Origin: Stieleria maiorica
GTDB lineage: Bacteria; Planctomycetota; Planctomycetia; Pirellulales; Pirellulaceae
DNA length: 64,000 bases
Direction: 5' to 3'
NCBI RefSeq assembly: GCF_008035925.1
Contig: NZ_CP036264.1
Coordinates: 5,640,402-5,704,401 of the forward strand
Shown here: positions 25,163 through 33,611 of the stretch, piece by piece
Numbering within the stretch: position 1 is the first letter of the stretch
Layout of the letters: the number at the start of each line of letters is the position of its first letter
Translations under genes and position numbers: made by a program
Notes under the pieces: model-generated
Seen by the model: only the letters and a program-made list of their open reading frames with translations
What the model was told of the DNA's origin: nothing
Databases searched by the model: none

Positions 25163-27273
25163 CAGCGCACCCAAAACGTATGGCTGGAAGGGTGCAGATC
25201 CAACGTGTTTTCCAGCATTCGCTGAATCATGTCCGGAGTGCTGTTGATCTGGCGCATGAAATAGATCGGTTCGGTCCGGTTTCGCATCCGCACGCTCAAA
25301 CGATAAGCCCCTTTTTTGGTCATCACTCCGGCGGGGATCGAGTAGCGTGCCGTCCGCGAATCCAGTGGCGCGATCGAATGGGCTTCCATGCGGATCAGTG
25401 GCGGGTGATTGAGCACCGACACGGGAACGGCACCGGGGCGCAGGAACACGAGTTGATCGAGAGAAAAGTTCAGCGGAAGCGCCGCCTCCCTATCCGTCCC
25501 ACGTACGTTGTTGATCAAGAACTTGGTTTGCAAATTGAACAGGTCCTTGTCGCGTGGCACTCGGTGCGTCGCGACATCGACCGAGTGCATGTCGGCCAGG
25601 TCACCGTGTCGATCCAGGTAGCCGCTCTCCCACACTCGGCAACCGTCGGGATCGATCAAGGCGACGTTCAACCACAGTTGCGGTTGGGCACCCAGCGATC
25701 CGGTCGGCAGATTGTGTCCTTCGCTGACATTGCGAACCGTGTAACTGAATTTCAGCCTTCGTCCCGCGGTCGGTTCGTGATGGAAATGAGGGCCATCGAT
25801 CTTCAGCCCGCCTTCCATGGTCGCGATCGAACCGACACGCTTCTCGGCCAGCCTGGCGAGGTTTTCGTCGATGATTTTTCGGCCGTCGCGTCGGTCGTCG
25901 CTGGTGTCCCAGGGTGCGGGGAACGTCATCGCATCGGTCACGCTGTTTTCAAACACATCGGTCCCCCAGCCGGCTCGATAATCAAACGCCAGCCACTCAC
26001 GCGGCGTGTATTGTTTCGCCTTGGGGTGGTGTGGAAAGATTCCCGGATGGGCGATCGAATAACCCGGTCCCCAGAACATATGGTTGGACTGTTTGCGTTT
26101 TTCGCCGAAAGGTTCGTCGCCGATGTGCGCGACGAAATCGGTTTGGTAACCCTGTGGTTTGCCCGGCACGGCGCCCATGTGACAGTCCTGGCAAGACACG
26201 CCACGTTTGGCTGCCGGCCCACTTCGGTATTGGGCGTGAACGACTTCCAACCAAATCCCCGGATGCACGGCGACCTGGTGACAGGAGACACAGACGTCGC
26301 TGTTTGTCAGCGGTTTGAAGAATCGACCCTGCAGGTGAATCGCCTGTCCGGGACCTTGGTCGTCGGGGGACAGTTTCAATTTTAATGACTCGGCATTGGC
26401 GACCGCCTCTCGCACGCCCGCTCCGCCATGGCCGCCATAGACCGGCGCGTGAATATCGCCGGGAACGATTCGACGATCTCCGTTGCTGCGCCAGAAATGT
26501 TCGTTGATGCGGTGACACGCGATGCAGGTAACGCCTTCGCGGACCACCGGCGGTGCATCCAGCACGCTGACCGAGCGTGGGATTTTCAGTTGTGTTTGAA
26601 CCGGAGAGTGACAGCGATTGCAAAAGCTGCCCACCGTGCCTTCGGTCAATTCGGTCATCGCTTGCTCGAATCGATTGAACATCGGCGAGACGCTGGCGTA
26701 GGCATGCCCGCTGGCCCGCCACTGCTCGTATTGCGTCGGATGACAGGCACGGCAAGACTCCGCCGAGGGATAACAGTCTTCGGTCCAGAGGTCGGCGTGG
26801 GGATCACGTTGCGGCGCCGCGTCGCCGGGTCGGACCGGGCCCAGTCCGGCCAGTGGATCGTCGCTGGTCGGTTGCTGCTGAGCACCACCGAGCAGGTCCT
26901 CGCCATCAAGCAGGTCATCGCCGCCGAGCAGGTCATCGCCGCCGAGCAGGTCATCTCCGCTATCGCCGAGCGATCCGCTGGCATTGCTCGTCGCGTCGTA
27001 CAACGATTTCCGCAGCTGGGCGACCGACAGCGGGCGCGGGGCCGTTTCGTTGGGGGCCGCGTCTTTGGGGGCCGCCGCGATGCGATGCAACTGGTAGAAC
27101 GCGTCCGGATTCCAACGGTGGGCGGCAGCCTGGCCGGCGGGGTTCCCCCACGACGCCCGATCGGTCGGTTTCGACCAGTTATGCGGAGACGATTGCTGGG
27201 CGAAAGCGGAGGAGAGCGGCAGGACCAAGAGCCAGCAGAGGGCCCGCGCGTGTACGATGGATTTGGCCAGCAT
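25162..27273 (-). CDS. Exported five-haem c-type cytochrome (cytochrome c554-like)
   Basis: 703 residues from the ATG at 27273, chosen because it places a signal peptide at residues 1-26 (ending SSAFA). Five CxxCH motifs lie at 174-178 (CRACH), 218-222 (CNRCH), 250-254 (CIACH), 328-332 (CVSCH) and 361-365 (CQDCH); further histidines between them could be distal ligands. The spacing recalls the cytochrome c554/multihaem family. Residues ~105-130 are an acidic hexapeptide repeat (LLGGDD, 18-nt units at 26890-26961). The C-terminal third is a beta-rich domain without haem motifs. The downstream barrel gene overlaps by 1 nt. Electron donor and acceptor are unknown. Confidence 0.85.
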   Translation of the reverse strand: MLAKSIVHARALCWLLVLPLSSAFAQQSSPHNWSKPTDRASWGNPAGQAAAHRWNPDAFYQLHRIAAAPKDAAPNETAPRPLSVAQLRKSLYDATSNASGSLGDSGDDLLGGDDLLGGDDLLDGEDLLGGAQQQPTSDDPLAGLGPVRPGDAAPQRDPHADLWTEDCYPSAESCRACHPTQYEQWRASGHAYASVSPMFNRFEQAMTELTEGTVGSFCNRCHSPVQTQLKIPRSVSVLDAPPVVREGVTCIACHRINEHFWRSNGDRRIVPGDIHAPVYGGHGGAGVREAVANAESLKLKLSPDDQGPGQAIHLQGRFFKPLTNSDVCVSCHQVAVHPGIWLEVVHAQYRSGPAAKRGVSCQDCHMGAVPGKPQGYQTDFVAHIGDEPFGEKRKQSNHMFWGPGYSIAHPGIFPHHPKAKQYTPREWLAFDYRAGWGTDVFENSVTDAMTFPAPWDTSDDRRDGRKIIDENLARLAEKRVGSIATMEGGLKIDGPHFHHEPTAGRRLKFSYTVRNVSEGHNLPTGSLGAQPQLWLNVALIDPDGCRVWESGYLDRHGDLADMHSVDVATHRVPRDKDLFNLQTKFLINNVRGTDREAALPLNFSLDQLVFLRPGAVPVSVLNHPPLIRMEAHSIAPLDSRTARYSIPAGVMTKKGAYRLSVRMRNRTEPIYFMRQINSTPDMIQRMLENTLDLHPSSHTFWVR
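26890..26961 (-). repeat. 18-nt coding tandem repeat, four units
   Basis: Units of GAGCAGGTCATCGCCGCC (plus strand) encode the LLGGDD-type acidic repeat ahead of the haem domain of the cytochrome. Confidence 0.9.
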
Positions 27274-27572
27274 CGCCCTTCTGTCCGTGACACGAAAGAA
27301 ACCGATCGGCAACGGTCGACAGCGACCGGCCCGACCCTTCGATTCGACTCAACAGGACCGCTGCATCCCGTCGGACTGTCACAGCCGTTGAAAACCTCCT
27401 AATCGGAACAGCTTATTGAAGAAAATCCCTCGGCTGGGTCGTCCAACTTCGTCTTCGGATGGACTTTGCAAACTAGCGTTCAGTGTTCGCGCACCGAGCG
27501 CGAATGCTTATCAACCCGGGACTGGTTCTCAGTCCGACTCCGGCAGACCCTTTTAATACGGGTGTCAGAACA

Positions 27573-28109
27573 ATGTCATCGCATTCCTACCGAACCCTGC
27601 CTACCGAAGGGCAAGCGAAAACGTATCGATGCAAAGTCGTCGGCGACAGTGCCGCGAAGCTATTGGTCGGCCGCAAGTTCCAAAAGGTCTTCGTGCGTGA
27701 AACATCCGGTGGCGGTTTCACGCTGGGGCTGAGCACGAAAGTGGCCAAGAGGATCAAGTCGGGAAAAAGTTACGACCTGCGTTACGATGATCGCCGGATT
27801 CAGGTCATCGCCGAAACCTTCGTCGAAACCGTGCAAGGCGAAGCCCGCTTGCAAGTCGGCACGATCCACGAGTACGAACCCAAAGAGCGTTGGGCATTTC
27901 GGCTGCCCTTTACCAAAGGCAGCCGCATCATCGGACATGATTCCGGAATCAACAGCGGTGCGGCCTATGGCGGATTCGTCTTGGTGCTGTTCTGCGTGAT
28001 GGCCCTACCGGGGGTCGGCGACCGACTCGGCACGGCCCCCCGAATCGAATCGGCCCTGGCGATGATGAGCAAGAACATCAGCGATGTCGTGCACGCGATT
28101 CGCCACTAG
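27573..28109 (+). CDS. Hypothetical protein with one C-terminal membrane segment
   Basis: 178 residues from the ATG at 27573. Residues 1-120 form a small basic domain (YRCKVVGDSAAKLLVGRKF, VFVRETSGGGFTLGL, SYDLRYDDRRIQVIAETF) whose strand pattern vaguely recalls PilZ, though the PilZ c-di-GMP motifs are not clear. One hydrophobic segment at about 130-150 (AAYGGFVLVLFCVMALPG) likely anchors it in the membrane. No family is recognised. It is divergent from the cytochrome gene with a ~300-bp gap. Confidence 0.65.
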   Translation: MSSHSYRTLPTEGQAKTYRCKVVGDSAAKLLVGRKFQKVFVRETSGGGFTLGLSTKVAKRIKSGKSYDLRYDDRRIQVIAETFVETVQGEARLQVGTIHEYEPKERWAFRLPFTKGSRIIGHDSGINSGAAYGGFVLVLFCVMALPGVGDRLGTAPRIESALAMMSKNISDVVHAIRH

Positions 28110-28248
28110 TCGTTAAATCTTTCCTAAAGCCTCAGGTCGGCGCAACCGATACAAATGGTGTTCGCATCCGCGGACGCCGTTTTTTATGCGCCCTGCTTGT
28201 GAGGGCGGACCTCTATCCCGCTGAGAAGTGGTGAACGAGAGCAACGCG

Positions 28249-28713
28249 ATGAGAGCTGACCGCAGACGAGAGAATCGAACGAGGCGTGTTTCACGGACGC
28301 TGCTGGGCCTATCGCTGCTCTGCTGCGTCGTGACCACCAGCACCGGGTGTCGATTGTGTTGCGACCGCGAAGACCAAGCCTATTCGGCGTACGGCGGAAT
28401 CTGGGAACGGACCCAACGCAACTCCGGCCGCGTCGGCAGCCTGTTTGATCCCGGCGGCGCTCGTACCGCGGACGTCACGCCGCGCGATTCGGCCAAGGAT
28501 GACCTGGAGGCCCGCGAGCGGGTCGCGCCATTGGGCGGTGTCAAATCCCGCGGGTCCGACGGCGATCCGCTACCCGAACCTGTCCGCCCGGAACGAAAGT
28601 CGGATGAGGAAACGGAACAGGAATTCCAAGAGCGGCTTCGAAAGTTCCAAGAAGAAAAAATGTTAAACGCGGGCATCGTTCCCGGCGAACCGGCTCCGCC
28701 CGATTTCCGCTAA
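28249..28713 (+). CDS. Putative lipoprotein, function unknown
   Basis: 154 residues from the ATG at 28249; an in-frame GTG at 28228 adds seven residues. A basic start (RRRENRTRR) and a hydrophobic run lead to TSTGC, a lipobox, so the mature protein would be lipid-anchored at that Cys (about residue 34). The mature part is hydrophilic and charged, with a helical Glu/Lys/Arg-rich segment (ETEQEFQERLRKFQEEK) that may form a short coiled coil. No family is recognised. Possibly an envelope structural protein. Confidence 0.62.
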   Translation: MRADRRRENRTRRVSRTLLGLSLLCCVVTTSTGCRLCCDREDQAYSAYGGIWERTQRNSGRVGSLFDPGGARTADVTPRDSAKDDLEARERVAPLGGVKSRGSDGDPLPEPVRPERKSDEETEQEFQERLRKFQEEKMLNAGIVPGEPAPPDFR

Positions 28714-28756
28714 TCGTCTACCGGGACTCAATTTGCGTTCTTGACGACGCGTTCGC

Positions 28757-28839
28757 ACAGTCGCCGTGTTCTCCGAACTCGGCGTCCGCGAAACAGCGAC
28801 GCGTTGCCCCGCGCCGACCTCGGAGAGGACGGCGACTGT
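28757..28839. repeat. Palindromic element with ~28-nt arms, copy 1 (family D)
   Basis: Arms 28757-28784 (starting ACAGTCGCCGTG) and 28812-28839 (ending CGGCGACTGT) are inverted with only a few mismatches, separated by about 27 nt. The whole element is nearly the reverse complement of 32131-32211. MITE-like in size, but no target-site duplication is obvious. Confidence 0.85.
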
Positions 28840-28843
28840 CCAG

Positions 28844-29602
28844 CTAGGGCCTTGGCAGCGGCAGCATGCCATGCTCGGTCAGCCGATCGAGTTCGCGATA
28901 GCGGACGCGGACCAGATCGGTGGTGTCGTCGAGTGCCTGCTTCATCCCGGCTTCGATCAACGCTTGGACCTTTGCGTTTTCGACTCGCCCGCCCGCGCCC
29001 GCGCCGGCGACCGACGATAGCGGCACGCGCATCTGTTCCATTTCCTTTGCCGCGTCGAGGAAGTGTTTTTCGATTCGCGGATCGGAAGAGATCCGCACGT
29101 GATCGAATTCGTGACGCACCACGCGGTTGTCCCAAAATTGATCCGATGGTGGCGGGTCACGAATCCAGACTTCGTGTGTCGTGATCAGTTGAAGAGAGCG
29201 AAAGCGGACACGAACGAGCACCATCGCTTGACCGAGTGCGGCGCCTGACAAGCGAGTTTCGACCTGCCACCGCGCGCGGCTGTCGTATCGGTAACGAAAC
29301 GTGAATCTTGTTTCGCCAGCCAACCGTCGACCGGCCGGCAACGAATCCGGATCGCTGGTCGGCTGCCCGCCGGTGATCAACCGGACCGCCCCACTGTGAA
29401 TCAACTTGGCGAACTCTGTCGGCGGCTTGGGCAATTCATCGAGACGGATTTCGATGCTTTCGTCTTGACCCTGACCCTTTGATTCGCGACCGACCGTCTG
29501 CCCCGTCACCGGTGTGATCAGTAGAAGGGAAGCAATGATGGAAACGCCGCATAACGCCAACCGATGATTCAGTGGTAAGCGTTCATGCGGTGGCTGGGAC
29601 AT
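28844..29602 (-). CDS. Secreted or membrane-anchored protein with an HEFDH (HExxH) motif
   Basis: 252 residues from the ATG at 29602. Residues ~15-38 are hydrophobic (LCGVSIIASLLLITPVTG), a signal peptide or anchor. The central region has VVRHEFDHVRI (about residue 160), a zinc-metalloprotease-type HExxH, followed by acidic residues (DPRIEKHF) that could give a third ligand. The layout is reminiscent of DUF922-type putative proteases, but I cannot confirm the family. C-terminal residues form helices. Divergent from the lipoprotein region, convergent with family D repeat copy 1. Confidence 0.6.
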   Translation of the reverse strand: MSQPPHERLPLNHRLALCGVSIIASLLLITPVTGQTVGRESKGQGQDESIEIRLDELPKPPTEFAKLIHSGAVRLITGGQPTSDPDSLPAGRRLAGETRFTFRYRYDSRARWQVETRLSGAALGQAMVLVRVRFRSLQLITTHEVWIRDPPPSDQFWDNRVVRHEFDHVRISSDPRIEKHFLDAAKEMEQMRVPLSSVAGAGAGGRVENAKVQALIEAGMKQALDDTTDLVRVRYRELDRLTEHGMLPLPRP

Positions 29603-29820
29603 CGAACGTCCAGGTGAAAAGTTGCGTCGATTGGTTTTACGGTAGGGCACACCACTCGCTCGCGTGTCACACTTACCCGAAGTGCGAGCGGCCTGCTGGT
29701 TTAATCAGCCGTATGGCGCGAACCTACGGGCCCCGGTGCAATCTTTTGCTGTTTCAATGCCCGTACGCTCGCGCGAAACGGCTGACCCCAGGTAGGTTCG
29801 GACGAAATCAACACGCCGGT

Positions 29821-30399
29821 TCACCACCGTAAGAACCGAGTCAACATTTCGATGCCCGGTTGGGTGAGGAAACTTTCGGGGTGAAACTGCCAGCCTTCCA
29901 GTTGAAACGCTTTGTGTCGCACGCCCATGATTTGCCGTTGGCCTCCGGTGTCGGTCCACGCGGCGACTTCTAAACAGTCGGGCATGGTTTCCGGATCGAT
30001 CACCAAACTATGGTAGCGGGTCGCGACGAACGGATTGGCCAGCCCCTGGAACAGCCCTCTGCCGTCGTGAAAAATTTCGTCCGTCTTGCCGTGCATCAAC
30101 TGTGGGGCGCGAATGATCGATGCTCCGAAGGCCTGACCGATCGACTGATGCCCCAGACAGACGCCCAGCATGGGGACTTTGCCGGCGAAATGTTGAATGC
30201 ACTGGACACTGACCCCGGCTTCGTTGGGAGTGCAGGGGCCGGGCGAAACCAAGATGCGGTCCGGAGAGAGCGATTCCATTTCGTCGATCGAAATCTCATC
30301 ATTTCGAAACACACGCAGCTGGGTCGTCTGGTCGATCTCACCGAGCCGCTGCACGAGGTTGTAGGTGAATGAATCGTAGTTATCGATGACGATGACCAT
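29821..30399 (-). CDS. pabA: Anthranilate / aminodeoxychorismate synthase glutamine amidotransferase subunit
   Basis: 192 residues from the ATG at 30399. Class I glutamine amidotransferase: [16 protein letters not shown] at the N-terminus, the nucleophile loop [14 protein letters not shown] (catalytic Cys) and WQFHPES (catalytic His-Glu). It releases ammonia from glutamine for the TrpE or PabB partner, which is not in the window, so PabA versus TrpG is undecided; many bacteria use one protein for both. Its neighbours, a DUF2617 protein and a HisA-like protein on the other strand, make a folate/pterin link conceivable. Confidence 0.9.
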   Translation of the reverse strand: MVIVIDNYDSFTYNLVQRLGEIDQTTQLRVFRNDEISIDEMESLSPDRILVSPGPCTPNEAGVSVQCIQHFAGKVPMLGVCLGHQSIGQAFGASIIRAPQLMHGKTDEIFHDGRGLFQGLANPFVATRYHSLVIDPETMPDCLEVAAWTDTGGQRQIMGVRHKAFQLEGWQFHPESFLTQPGIEMLTRFLRW

Positions 30400-30738
30400 G
30401 AAAAAGCCAGGTAACAACGGAGCGATCTGTCAATGGGAATCTGAACGCGATCGGACAAAATCCAAATCTTTCATTTTGGGCGATAAACGCTCTTCTGTCT
30501 CGTTCACGCGAGCATCTATAATGACGTGCATCAGGCGATTTGCCGAGAGCCTGACGCGTCACTTCGAATCGGAAAAGAGACGAAACGCTCGGCGGTTTGC
30601 GACCCCCGGTCGCGCGTTATCGTAATCTGTTGTCCATTGCCGTTCGAATCGAGCGCTCGCCAAAATTCGGATCCCGATCCCCTTTTTTGTGCAGCCGATT
30701 CGGGCACCTTATCATTCGTCGATCCCGGAATTCCGCCA

Positions 30739-31290
30739 GTGCTCTCGGTTCGCCCCAAAGTCGCCGAACTTGCTTTTCATGTTTTCAGCCGGTCGCTCCA
30801 CCCCGAGCTGTATCGGGTCCATCGCACACGTCGTATCGAGCGAAGTGCCTATCACGCTCAGGTCAACATCACCAATTGCGGGCATGTGATCACCTGGAAC
30901 ACGACCGGAAAAACGCCGGTCACGGTGTGCGAAGTCGCGACCAGTGCCCACCAGCCGCTGCCGTCCAAACGCTGTTTGATCAGCCAGTCGCTCAAGGGCA
31001 GTCGGACCGAAAAGGCTGATTTTCACCTTGGCGTGGCCTACCGGACGCATTTCCAACTCGAACCCGTTGCACCGGACATGTTTTTCATGGTCCAGCAACA
31101 ACTCTCCAAACAGCCCACCGAGGGTTTGTTGCACAACTTTGACGCCAGCGGACGGATGTCACTGGGCGCCCTCAGCTACGTCAACATCGAAACCCGCCAG
31201 CGATCCATGCTGGTCCAGGCCATTCACACCTTTCCCGACGATTACGCGATCGTGAAAGTCGAATCGCTGTTCTCCCTGCCCGACGCGTGA
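30739..31290 (+). CDS. DUF2617 family protein
   Basis: 183 residues from a GTG at 30739; the frame is open to 30526 but the earlier residues look random. The sequence (VLSVRPKVAELAFHVFSRSLHPELY, then YHAQVNITNCGHVITW, SYVNIETRQRSMLVQAIHTFPDD) resembles DUF2617, a small soluble family common in planctomycetes and actinobacteria without known function. No signal peptide or membrane segment. Followed after ~10 bp by a strong hairpin (31301-31354) that may terminate it. Family recognition is from memory of its conserved pattern, so moderately sure. Confidence 0.65.
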   Translation: MLSVRPKVAELAFHVFSRSLHPELYRVHRTRRIERSAYHAQVNITNCGHVITWNTTGKTPVTVCEVATSAHQPLPSKRCLISQSLKGSRTEKADFHLGVAYRTHFQLEPVAPDMFFMVQQQLSKQPTEGLLHNFDASGRMSLGALSYVNIETRQRSMLVQAIHTFPDDYAIVKVESLFSLPDA

Positions 31291-31300
31291 TGCCTCCCCG

Positions 31301-31354
31301 TGGGATAGGCTTCCAGCCTGTCGACGCGAAATGACAGGCTGCAAGCCTATCCCA
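31301..31354 (+). repeat. Hairpin with 22-nt arms containing the proposed start of the HisA-like gene
   Basis: Arms 31301-31322 (TGGGATAGGCTTCCAGCCTG...) and 31333-31354 are reverse complements with one mismatch and a 10-nt loop. The ATG at 31331 falls at the edge of the loop. It may terminate DUF2617 transcription or be a dispersed palindrome. Confidence 0.8.
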
Positions 31355-32098
31355 CCCGACGCCTTCACGTCACGGTTCATCGGTGTGATCGATCTACAAG
31401 ACGGGCTCGCCGTCCACGGTGTCGGCGGCGACCGTGACCACTACCTTCCCGTGGGGACATTCAACGCACCCGGACGCGCGGCTCACCGCATCGACGGACA
31501 CGTGCAACGTCTGATCGACGGCTACCACAGCGTCGGCATCGACTCGCTTTACGTAGCGGATCTCAATGGCATCCGATTTGGCGATTGGCAACGGCAACAA
31601 ATCCGTTCGATCGTCGAGCGTTGCTCCGACCGCGGAACACTCTTTCTCGATTTAGGTTTCCGTACCACCATGCCACCGCAACGTTGGTCGTGGATCGAGT
31701 CACTCGTAAACGATCACGCCAACGTCGTCGTCATTTTAGCGACCGAGTGCGCAACCGACGTGTCGCTGTTGAGCGATCTGCTGACCCACCTGCCTTGTGA
31801 TCAAATCGCAGTCAGCCTGGATTACAAAGACGGGCGTTGGGTTTCCGAGGAAACAACGGACGACGATTGGTTTGACGCCTGTCGCAATTCAGGCATCTCC
31901 ACCGTCATCGGGCTGGATTTGGCCAGCGTCGGCAGCACGTCGATCCAGCGCACGCTCGAATTGTGCAAGCGGGTCCGACTCCAATTACCGCACACTCGCT
32001 ACATCACCGGCGGAGGGGTTCGCGGTGCCGCCGACGCCCGACGTCTGTTCGACGCCGGCGCTGATCAATTGCTCGTCGCCAGCCTGTATGCCCGGTGA
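31331..32098 (+). CDS. HisA/HisF-family TIM-barrel protein
   Basis: 255 residues. The pattern fits a HisA-like (beta/alpha)8 barrel: FIGVIDLQDGLAVHGVGGD at the first strand (cf. PAIDLxxGxxV), SLYVADLNGI, GLDLASVGS and the phosphate-binding ITGGGVRGAADARRL...GADQLLVASLYAR at the C-terminal end. It is too divergent for the histidine pathway enzyme, and no his genes are nearby. A HisA-like protein of this sort accompanies tetrahydromethanopterin C1 genes in methylotrophs and planctomycetes, a possible but unproven role. The start is uncertain: the ATG at 31331 lies in a hairpin; GTG at 31385 is an alternative. Confidence 0.7.
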   Translation: MTGCKPIPPDAFTSRFIGVIDLQDGLAVHGVGGDRDHYLPVGTFNAPGRAAHRIDGHVQRLIDGYHSVGIDSLYVADLNGIRFGDWQRQQIRSIVERCSDRGTLFLDLGFRTTMPPQRWSWIESLVNDHANVVVILATECATDVSLLSDLLTHLPCDQIAVSLDYKDGRWVSEETTDDDWFDACRNSGISTVIGLDLASVGSTSIQRTLELCKRVRLQLPHTRYITGGGVRGAADARRLFDAGADQLLVASLYAR

Positions 32099-32130
32099 GC
32101 GCACGCAGCTCTGTTTTCGATTGTTCTGAA

Positions 32131-32211
32131 CAGTCGCCGTCCTCTCCGAGGTCGGCGCGGGGCAAAGCTTTGCTTATTCGCGCACGCCGAGTTCGGAGAA
32201 CACGGCGACAC
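32131..32211. repeat. Palindromic element, copy 2 (family D, opposite orientation)
   Basis: Arms 32131-32158 and 32187-32211. The element aligns over its full length with the reverse complement of 28757-28839, differing mainly in the loop (AAGCTTTGCTTATTCGCG region). Confidence 0.85.
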
Positions 32212-32251
32212 TCGGAAAGCATTGTCAGAATCGCAAACTGAGTTGGGAAAA

Positions 32252-32320
32252 GCCGAAATTCTTGGCGAATTCCGCTACCACGTTCGACCCTTTCCGGGTT
32301 CTGGGACAAAGACTAGCGGC
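32252..32320 (+). repeat. GCCGAAATTCTTGGCGAATTCC element overlapping the helicase stop codon
   Basis: About 69 nt, matching the reverse complement of 45107-45175 with scattered differences. Its end, GGGACAAAGACTAGCGG, contains the complement of the TAG stop codon of the minus-strand helicase (32313-32315). Confidence 0.8.
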
Positions 32321-33566
32321 GTCGTTTGACTTTTCGGTGCATCGGGTTGAGCCGCTTTCGCATCGGGTCGGCCTCCTTCTTTTCAGGTTCGGCCGGCTTC
32401 TCGGGGGCTTCGAACCCGGGGATCGAATCACGAATCAACAGCTTGTTGATCCGCTGTTCGATGCTGGTCAAAAAATCGCCTTGGCCGGGAACGATGAACG
32501 TGAATGCCACGCCGTCGCGGCCCATTCGTCCGGTACGGCCGACACGGTGCACGTAATCGTCGCTGTCTTCGGGGACATCGTAATTGATGATGTGCGAGAT
32601 CGTGCTGATGTCGATGCCGCGTCCGACGACATCGGTGGCGACCAGAATCTCCAAGTTCCGATCGCGCAGTCGTTGCAGCACTCGGTCGCGTTCCCGTTGC
32701 TGCATGTCGCCGTGCATCGCTGCACAGGAAGGGTGGTCTTTGCTGAGCGCCCGATAAAGTCGATCGGTGCCGCGTTTGGTACGGCAAAAGATGATCGCCT
32801 GCTCCGGCTTCTCACGCTCCAACAGCGCCACCAACAACTCCTGTTTGCGATCTTGCGGGATCGTGAAATAGTGCTGCTCGATCGTTTCGACCGACATCTC
32901 GTTCTTGCAGCAGTCGATCACGACCGGGTCCTGCATGTAGGACTCCGCCAACCGCTGAACCGTCGGGGGCAAGGTCGCCGAAAGCAGCAGCGTTTGGCGG
33001 TCGCGCGGACACTTGCGCAAAATCCGTTCGATCTGCGGACGGAAACCGATGTCCAACATCCGGTCGGCTTCGTCCAAGACGACACACCAGACGTCCTTGG
33101 TCCGCAACGACCGTCGTTGTAAGTGGTCGTGCAGCCGGCCCGGGGTTCCGACCACGATCTGGGCGCCGTTTTCCAGTTGTCGCAACTGTGTTCGGATATT
33201 CTTTCCGCCGGCCAGCACCGCGATCTCGGTGTGGACGCCGGCGGCCAAACGCTGGGCCTCGCGTCCGACCTGGTCGGCCAGCTCGCGCGTCGGCACGACC
33301 ACAATCGCTTGCGGGTCGCGACAATCCTCCAGCGAATCGAGCTGTTCAAGAATCGGGATCGAAAACGCGGCCGTTTTCCCGGTCCCGGTGCGGGCCTGAC
33401 CGATCACGTCCAGCCCCTGCAGGGCGAGCGGGATCAATTCTGCTTGAATCGGTGAAGGTTTTTCAAATCCGGCTTTGGCGAGCGCTCGTCGCATCACCGG
33501 AGACAAGTCCAAGTCGTCGAAACTGGCTTTCGCAGGATCGAGGGTTTCCATTTGTTGTGCATTCAT
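32313..33566 (-). CDS. DEAD-box ATP-dependent RNA helicase
   Basis: 417 residues from the ATG at 33566 (a second in-frame ATG is at 33551). All core motifs are present: Q-motif region FEKPSPIQAELIP, motif I ARTGTGKT, Ia VPTRELADQ, II DEAD (VVLDEADRML), III SATLP, IV IIFCRTKRGTDRL, V ATDVVGRGIDI and VI HRVGRTGRMGR. The basic C-terminal tail (KRLNPMHRKVKRRR) may bind RNA. It resembles the RhlE subgroup of cold-shock, ribosome and mRNA helicases. Monocistronic; the stop codon lies inside a dispersed repeat. Confidence 0.93.
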   Translation of the reverse strand: MNAQQMETLDPAKASFDDLDLSPVMRRALAKAGFEKPSPIQAELIPLALQGLDVIGQARTGTGKTAAFSIPILEQLDSLEDCRDPQAIVVVPTRELADQVGREAQRLAAGVHTEIAVLAGGKNIRTQLRQLENGAQIVVGTPGRLHDHLQRRSLRTKDVWCVVLDEADRMLDIGFRPQIERILRKCPRDRQTLLLSATLPPTVQRLAESYMQDPVVIDCCKNEMSVETIEQHYFTIPQDRKQELLVALLEREKPEQAIIFCRTKRGTDRLYRALSKDHPSCAAMHGDMQQRERDRVLQRLRDRNLEILVATDVVGRGIDISTISHIINYDVPEDSDDYVHRVGRTGRMGRDGVAFTFIVPGQGDFLTSIEQRINKLLIRDSIPGFEAPEKPAEPEKKEADPMRKRLNPMHRKVKRRR

Positions 33567-33611
33567 CCCGCTAGCATAGCGGCATCGCGCGTTTTCCACT
33601 ACGACAGCTGC

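Noticed and set aside
24901-26385. 494-codon open frame on the plus strand opposite the multihaem cytochrome and barrel genes
   Set aside because: No motif, and the opposite strand has five CxxCH motifs and a signal peptide.
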